From contig JAQTLG010000028.1 of assembly GCA_028715025.1 (NCBI GenBank), positions 1 through 10,726 of the forward strand: 10,726 nucleotides of DNA. The letters are read 5' to 3'. Below the pieces are notes generated by a model, which ran no database searches, was not told where the DNA came from, and saw only the letters and a program-made list of their open reading frames with translations. The translations under genes were made by a program, and so were the position numbers. Source of the DNA: Dehalococcoidia bacterium (lineage in GTDB: Bacteria; Chloroflexota; Dehalococcoidia; GIF9; UBA5629). Shown piece by piece: positions 6,317 through 10,726 of the stretch; the stretch's first letter is position 1; every line of letters starts with the position of its first letter.

Positions 6317-8103
6317 AGTTTCCTCTCCACGGGTAGGGCGAAACTGAATATGCTGCCCTTACCCCATGCGCTTTCAACCCAGATCCTGCCGCCCAGCAGG
6401 TCCAGGATTTTATTGCATATCGAGAGTCCCAGCCCTGTGCCTTCGTACTGTCTGACCAGACCGCTGTCTATCTGGTAAAAAGGTTTAAACAACCGGTCAA
6501 TATCCTCATTTTTAATACCGATGCCTGTGTCGATAACGCTGGTTACTATCTCTCCGTCCTTGAGAGAACATTCCACGCGGACCCGGCCCTTCTCGGTGAA
6601 CTTGATGGCATTGCTGACGAGGTTGTATATGACCTGTTCCACGCGCCTCTGATCGCTGGTAATCGTCCCGACCTCCGGAGCAACCGCAATTTCCAGGGCG
6701 AGGCCCTTCTTCTCGGCCAGCGGTCGCATGGTCGCAGTGACCTTTTCGATCGCCGCCCGTATGTCGCAGGGCTCCCTGGAGACAGTTAATTGACCTGCTT
6801 CGATCTTGGAGATATCCAGTACGTCGTTGATCAGGTTAAGCAGATGGGCAGAGCTGCTGCGCACCATACCCATCTGCTTCTTCTGTTCCTCATTCAGTGG
6901 TCCGACCAGTTCCTGCTGAAGTATTCCCGTGAAACCGATAATGGAGTTGAGCGGTGTGCGCAACTCGTGCGACATGGTGGCCAGAAATGCAGACTTGACC
7001 CTGTCGGCCGCCTCGGCCGCTTCCTTTGCGTCCTGCAGTTCGCAGTTGGCGACTGCCAGCTCAAGGTATTTCTGCTCCAGTTCTGCCGTCCTTTCCTCGA
7101 CCAATTTCTCCAGGCGATACCGGTATTTCGCCAGTTGTTCCTCCGCCCGTCTGCGTACTACTATTTCCTCTGTCAACTCCTTTGTCCTTGCACTAACCTG
7201 TGACCTGAGGATAAAGCTGCCGGCGGCGAAGAGCAATACAAGCCCTCCCACAGAAGCCAGAGCCCAGATCACCCAGTCGGGAAGCACCGATATCGGGGAA
7301 GACTTTATCGCCAGCCATTTATCCAGAGACTGATAGTAGACTGAGCCATTGTCCTGCTTCATAGCTTTCATATGGCTATCTGTTCTCTCTATGAGATATG
7401 GGGTTGCCGGGGCACCCTTGGTGAAAGCGAAGTAGAGGAGCGCAGGCTGGAAAATAATAGGAGTTTTTACGACGTCATAATCTGTTTCGTGCTGGTAGCC
7501 GAAGTCCTTGCTGGTAACTCCCGCATCAGCCTCACCTCTTTCCACGAGCTCAAAAACCTTTAGATAGCTATCCACCTCAGTATAGGTACAGTTAATGCCG
7601 TATGATTTAATAATCTCTTTTATTCCATCAGACCCTTCAACATTGATGCTGCCTTTTAAAACCGCTATGTTTTTACCTTCGAGGTCAAGGATTGAGTTAA
7701 TATCGACACCTTTTCGTGTATATACCCTTGACCAGCTTATATACACCGTCTCGTGTGAAAAAGCGTACTTATCAGCTCTCTCCTCGGTGTAAGCCACGTC
7801 CGGCATTATATCTATCTCGTTATTCTCCAGCATTCCCAGGCATTCGGTCCATGTGCCGTGCTTATATTCCAGAGTCCACCCTTCTTCTGATGCGATATAT
7901 CCCATGATATCCGGCCAGAACCCTGCAGGTTTTCCTTCAGCATCGGTGAAGATTTTGGGTTGATTTTCGTATATCCCGACCCTGACTGTTTTTAAATCGT
8001 CTGCTGCAACCACTCCGGTCACGACGGAAATCAATAACGTAAGAAGAACGACGACGACGAGTAACCTATATAAGGTGGCAGTTCGCACAGTTGTTATTTG
8101 CAC
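6313..8103 (-). CDS. Membrane histidine kinase with SBP_bac_3-type periplasmic sensor
   Basis: This is a 596-residue sensor kinase. An N-terminal hydrophobic helix (about 13-33) precedes an extracytoplasmic solute-binding family 3 domain (about 38-265), then a membrane helix (about 277-299), a charged coiled coil (about 303-368, no clear HAMP or PAS), HisKA (about 369-437, His379 in MSHELRTPLN) and HATPase_c (about 482-592: N-box NLVSNAIKF, DTGIGI 525-530, FKPFYQ, GTGLGL 555-560). All catalytic boxes are intact and no receiver is fused. In the sensor, the TEER motif (106-109) matches the Arg that grips the ligand carboxylate in amino-acid-binding relatives. The Asp that usually contacts the amino group appears to be Ser198. 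By analogy with BvgS/EvgS-type sensors, it detects a small extracytoplasmic ligand. The start is GTG at 8103-8101 with AGGGAG four bases upstream. A 57-base AT-rich gap separates it from the upstream HD-GYP gene, with only a weak promoter-like TATAGT. Confidence 0.94.
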   Translation of the reverse strand: MQITTVRTATLYRLLVVVVLLTLLISVVTGVVAADDLKTVRVGIYENQPKIFTDAEGKPAGFWPDIMGYIASEEGWTLEYKHGTWTECLGMLENNEIDIMPDVAYTEERADKYAFSHETVYISWSRVYTRKGVDINSILDLEGKNIAVLKGSINVEGSDGIKEIIKSYGINCTYTEVDSYLKVFELVERGEADAGVTSKDFGYQHETDYDVVKTPIIFQPALLYFAFTKGAPATPYLIERTDSHMKAMKQDNGSVYYQSLDKWLAIKSSPISVLPDWVIWALASVGGLVLLFAAGSFILRSQVSARTKELTEEIVVRRRAEEQLAKYRYRLEKLVEERTAELEQKYLELAVANCELQDAKEAAEAADRVKSAFLATMSHELRTPLNSIIGFTGILQQELVGPLNEEQKKQMGMVRSSSAHLLNLINDVLDISKIEAGQLTVSREPCDIRAAIEKVTATMRPLAEKKGLALEIAVAPEVGTITSDQRRVEQVIYNLVSNAIKFTEKGRVRVECSLKDGEIVTSVIDTGIGIKNEDIDRLFKPFYQIDSGLVRQYEGTGLGLSICNKILDLLGGRIWVESAWGKGSIFSFALPVERKL

Positions 8104-8107
8104 TTAT

Positions 8108-8113
8108 CTCCCT
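8108..8113 (-). promoter_or_regulatory. Shine-Dalgarno deciding the GTG start of the kinase gene
   Basis: The minus strand reads AGGGAG, with 4 bases between it and GTG 8103-8101. The spacing is tight but workable. It places the start just before the N-terminal membrane helix, as expected for a sensor kinase. Confidence 0.5.
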
Positions 8114-8160
8114 GTACACATACCTCGCATATGTTTAATTTAATATTACTATAGCGCGAA

Positions 8161-9621
8161 TTATTCTTCGAGTTTAAAATCTTTTTCCGTGAAAAGCTTA
8201 ACGCAGGCATTTACGACATCAGGATCGTATAAATTTCCTTTATTATTCGATATCTCCTGTAAAGCGTTGTCTGTTCCCAGGGAGGCGCGATAAGGCCGAT
8301 GGGATGCCATAGCTTCAACGACATCAGCCACGGTTAGAATCCTGGTATACAGCAGTATCTCATCTCCCTTAATCCCGTTGGGATAACCTGAGCCGTCCAG
8401 CCTTTCATGGTGCTGCAAGACAATTTGAGCTATTGGCCACGGGAAATTGATGGTCTTTAAAATATCATAGCCGTATTGAGAGTGAGTCTTTATTATTTCG
8501 AATTCCAGGTCACTCAATCGGCCCGGCCGGGAGAGTATGTCGGCAGGCACATATATCTTCCCGATATCATGAATTATTCCTGCTATATGGGTGATACGAA
8601 CCTGTTCAGGGGTCAGGTTCATCTCCTGTGCGATAGCTTCGGCAATCCTGGCAACGCGGATCTGATGCCCCGCAGTATAGCGATCTTTTATCTCAACAAT
8701 GGTGCTGAATGCCAGTATTGTATCCTCAAAGGTTTTATTCAGGACCTCGTAACTTTGCTGGAGGTTCTGCTGTGTAGTATAACGTGTTATAACCTCGCCC
8801 AGGCGCTCGCAAATGGCTGCCAGCAGGCTGTATTCCTCTGGCAGGAAAGGCTCTTCAGCGTTCTCCGTCCTTGCTTCGATGTAGCATACTTCCAGCCGGC
8901 CGATCTCTCTGCCCTGGCCTGTGATAGTGCTTGCGATTATATAAGGTGTTTCCTTCCAGTTTGGCGTTGCATAGGTATTGTTGTCGATAATAATCCGGGC
9001 ACATGCGATATCGGGGTACTGGAAGCCATCAGGAATAAGATTGACGACATCCTGGTATATGGTCTTAAGTGAGATGATCTTCTCTCCGATCAGGCGCGAG
9101 ATACCATAAAGGCAATTCAACTCCTTGACTCTTTTCCTTAAATCAGCAGTTCGTTTACTCACCTCGGCTTCCAGTAAAAAACTGTATTTTTCAAGGTCTT
9201 TTTCGGTTCTGAACAGGTTTTCAAAGGCCAGAAGGTTGTCTTTGGCGGCCTGTTCCCGCCTCTGTGCCTCTGCGAATCCCACCCCGTGTGTTTTCAATAT
9301 GAGAATTCTTCTCCCGTCCAGATTTCGCGCGCTCGCCTCAAACCAGCATGTTTCTCCCGTAGGCACGACCTCGCTCCAGATGCCGGAATCAAGCTTTGCT
9401 GCAGTCCCTTCGTACCAGAAAGCGATTGCATCTGTGAGAAAGTTCCCCAGGTAGGCAAGCTCGTCTCGATGTGCGATTGCATCAGCAGCCGTGGAATCGG
9501 GAAAGAGATAAGACAGCCAATTTAACCTGGAAGACAGCAACCTAAAGGATCGGTTTTCGATATGTTCAAGAACGGCTAAATTAAGAGCATCCAGAAGTTT
9601 AAAACAAAAATGATCGTCCAT
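8161..9621 (-). CDS. PAS-like / GAF-like / HD-GYP protein: GTPase-linked c-di-GMP phosphodiesterase candidate
   Basis: This is a 486-residue soluble protein with no membrane helix and no receiver. Residues about 20-118 form a PAS-like region (FRLLSSRLNWL, then FWYEG, SGIWSE, CWFEASARNLDG, ILILK). I recall similar N-termini in sensors encoded beside small GTPases. Residues 119-168 are a coiled coil, about 170-290 a GAF-like region, and about 296-485 an HD-GYP domain with GHQIRV, His351-Asp352 followed by IGK, His380, His404-His405 and GSGYP (410-414). All metal-site motifs are intact, so c-di-GMP hydrolysis is expected. The domain aligns without gaps to that of the REC-PAS-PAS-HD-GYP protein at a constant 137-residue offset, about 57% identical by hand count. 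The ATG at 9621 follows an in-frame TAA directly and has no visible Shine-Dalgarno, so translation may depend on coupling to the GTPase gene ending 24 bases upstream. Confidence 0.92.
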   Translation of the reverse strand: MDDHFCFKLLDALNLAVLEHIENRSFRLLSSRLNWLSYLFPDSTAADAIAHRDELAYLGNFLTDAIAFWYEGTAAKLDSGIWSEVVPTGETCWFEASARNLDGRRILILKTHGVGFAEAQRREQAAKDNLLAFENLFRTEKDLEKYSFLLEAEVSKRTADLRKRVKELNCLYGISRLIGEKIISLKTIYQDVVNLIPDGFQYPDIACARIIIDNNTYATPNWKETPYIIASTITGQGREIGRLEVCYIEARTENAEEPFLPEEYSLLAAICERLGEVITRYTTQQNLQQSYEVLNKTFEDTILAFSTIVEIKDRYTAGHQIRVARIAEAIAQEMNLTPEQVRITHIAGIIHDIGKIYVPADILSRPGRLSDLEFEIIKTHSQYGYDILKTINFPWPIAQIVLQHHERLDGSGYPNGIKGDEILLYTRILTVADVVEAMASHRPYRASLGTDNALQEISNNKGNLYDPDVVNACVKLFTEKDFKLEE

Positions 9622-9645
9622 TTAGTCATACAGTAAACAGAGTAC

Positions 9646-10143
9646 TTATTTCTCCAGCATCTTAAGGGCCAGCCTGTTGAACGCCTCCTCAACGTTCTGA
9701 CCGGTCTTGGCGCTGGTTTTGAAGACATCCCAACCGTCTTGGCCCAGCTTATCGATTGCCGATTCCTGTACATCCCACTGCCCTGTGAGATCCATCTTGT
9801 TCATAAGCAGAACAAATGGTACATCGCGAAAAGCCTGTCCAACAGTTTTGTGGATATTTATAACGGTATCGAGAGTACCTGTTCGAGTCTTATCTGCAAC
9901 GAGTATATAGCCTGACATGCCGCGCAGATAGGTGCCCTGAATCTGGTGGAAGCCGTTTTCTCCGGCGATATCCCAGATGACAAGAGTCAGGCTCTGGTTC
10001 TTCAGATCGATGACCTTTTTTTCTATTTTGACACCGATAGTGGTCATGTATTTATCGGAGAACATATTCTCCACAAAACGGCGTACGAGACTGGTCTTGC
10101 CGACTGCGAAGGAACCTAACATGCATATTTTTTTTTGGATCAT
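9646..10143 (-). CDS. Rab/Ras-like small GTPase
   Basis: This 165-residue protein is a complete, free-standing small GTPase. G1 is GSFAVGKTS (10-18), switch I Thr34/Thr35 lies in TTIG, G3 is WDIAG (57-61), G4 is NKMD (115-118) and G5 is TSAK (143-146). The residue after DIAG is Glu62, where Ras and Rab have the catalytic Gln. I recall LAGED-type sequences in related bacterial GTPases, so this is probably a group feature, and it suggests low intrinsic hydrolysis or a need for a GAP. There is no C-terminal cysteine for lipidation, so any membrane contact must come through a partner. Known bacterial relatives act in polarity, motility or stress complexes (the MglA and Rup groups). The upstream neighbour is a tail-anchored protein (73-base gap) and the downstream one an HD-GYP protein (24-base gap). 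The ATG at 10143 has an AGGAAGACGAG ribosome-binding stretch. A run of nine A residues covers codons 3-6. Confidence 0.93.
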   Translation of the reverse strand: MIQKKICMLGSFAVGKTSLVRRFVENMFSDKYMTTIGVKIEKKVIDLKNQSLTLVIWDIAGENGFHQIQGTYLRGMSGYILVADKTRTGTLDTVINIHKTVGQAFRDVPFVLLMNKMDLTGQWDVQESAIDKLGQDGWDVFKTSAKTGQNVEEAFNRLALKMLEK

Positions 10144-10216
10144 GATGTCTCGTCTTCCTTACTGTGATTCAATAGCTATTCTTATGTCCATAAACTGGTG
10201 ACGTATACGGTTCCTC

Positions 10217-10726
10217 TTATAATATCGACAAAATAAACCCGGCGATAATTATAATGATGCAAAGAGCCGCCGCGATATAGATAAATAGTACTACGTTCTC
10301 CCCTCCCTTCTTCTGCTTCTTCTCCCTGATTTTAGCCGGAACAGCGGCTGCCTTGTTGGACCTGCTGTCAGTCTTCTGAGCCTGTGTGAGGCAGTATAGA
10401 AGATCAGGCTTACATGGCTCAAACGGCGCAGCGTCGCCCTTGAAATCATCCAGCGCAGAATTATACTCAAACTCGATGTTTTCCAGGATTTCCTTGAGAA
10501 TAGTCCTCAGTTCTGATGGCGGATTGCCCCTTATTACGGATGCCAGAACAGCCCTGGGACCCTGCTCGATCAAGATGGTCAACTCACCCATATTGAGATT
10601 CTGTAGCGAGCTGTCCTCCTTGGCGGCGAATGAATCATTGACGAAATCCTGGATTGCCGTGATCATAGCCGAAACCATGTCAGCATCTTTTGAATCAATC
10701 GACTCGGCGGTTACATGTTGCAGCAC
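10217..10726 (-). CDS. Tail-anchored membrane protein next to the GTPase (5' end outside window)
   Basis: At least 169 codons are open to the window edge. The first visible codon is GTG at the edge, so the true start is very probably further upstream. Visible residues about 14-108 form a soluble region with AMITAIQDFV, GELTILIEQGP, AVLASVIRG and a DFKGD near the end. A polar, Lys/Arg-rich linker (about 115-143) then leads to one hydrophobic helix (about 145-168), and the protein stops one residue later. From memory, the soluble region resembles the part before the membrane helix in OmpA-family proteins that neighbour Rab-like GTPases in proteobacteria. Here the peptidoglycan-binding OmpA domain that would follow is absent. 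The basic linker just before the helix suggests the soluble part is cytoplasmic. The likely role is membrane partner or regulator of the GTPase, which has no lipid anchor of its own. This is inference. Confidence 0.8.
   Translation of the reverse strand: MLQHVTAESIDSKDADMVSAMITAIQDFVNDSFAAKEDSSLQNLNMGELTILIEQGPRAVLASVIRGNPPSELRTILKEILENIEFEYNSALDDFKGDAAPFEPCKPDLLYCLTQAQKTDSRSNKAAAVPAKIREKKQKKGGENVVLFIYIAAALCIIIIIAGFILSIL

Noticed and set aside
8104..8160. Promoter for the kinase operon (TATAGT with an upstream TAAACT)
   Set aside because: The -10 is plausible and the spacing is 17, but the -35 matches only three of six consensus bases and lies in the upstream coding end. Too weak to call.
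8476..9072. Rightward open frame of 198 codons opposite the GAF/HD-GYP gene
   Set aside because: It is antisense to a well-supported HD-GYP gene and shows no recognisable motifs of its own.
9576..9773. Overlapping minus-strand frame spanning the GTPase / HD-GYP junction
   Set aside because: It runs through the 3' end of the GTPase and the 5' end of the HD-GYP gene in another frame, with no coherent protein signature. It only arises because the junction is short.
10150..10190. Ten-codon ORF (MDIRIAIESQ) before the GTPase gene
   Set aside because: It is too short, has no Shine-Dalgarno and no feature suggesting a leader peptide.

Overview
This window reads as accessory and signalling DNA from an uncultured bacterium, most plausibly a Chloroflexota lineage such as Dehalococcoidia. 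That placement is inference. It rests on protein style: a secreted CARDB plus beta-sandwich protein, a membrane-anchored FnIII-TlpA fusion, a Pro/Ala/Thr-rich possible lipoprotein, GTG starts on three genes, and a membrane partner of a Rab-like GTPase that stops right after its membrane helix with no OmpA domain. No rRNA, tRNA, CRISPR array or insertion sequence was seen.

Layout. At the extreme left edge (1-12) a leftward gene begins behind a strong Shine-Dalgarno. It is divergent from the first complete gene, a rightward putative lipoprotein (311-1552) built of two ungapped copies of a 131-residue domain. Everything else lies on the minus strand. Read in the direction of transcription (high to low coordinates) the order is: the C-terminal part of a tail-anchored membrane protein (10726-10217); a Rab/Ras-like small GTPase (10143-9646); a cytoplasmic PAS-like/GAF-like/HD-GYP protein (9621-8161); a membrane histidine kinase with a periplasmic-binding-protein sensor (8103-6313); a single-domain response regulator (6316-5921); a REC-PAS-PAS-HD-GYP response regulator (5924-4056); an anchored FnIII-thioredoxin protein (3945-2800); a decayed or non-canonically started signal-peptide ORF (about 2789-2673); and a secreted CARDB protein (2568-1648).

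How it may work together. The kinase and two regulators form a tight operon, because both junctions are 4-base ATGA overlaps. The kinase probably senses an extracytoplasmic ligand and phosphorylates DivK-like and/or HD-GYP receivers, so the output would be c-di-GMP hydrolysis. Just upstream, the GTPase and its membrane partner sit 24 bases from a second HD-GYP protein whose catalytic domain is a close, ungapped paralogue of the first (about 57% identity by hand count). The cluster therefore pairs two c-di-GMP phosphodiesterases, one driven by phosphotransfer and one apparently associated with a small GTPase. The GTPase to c-di-GMP association is the most interesting hypothesis in the window.

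The downstream extracytoplasmic genes (FnIII-TlpA and CARDB) are separated by 110 and 231 base gaps and may be independent units.
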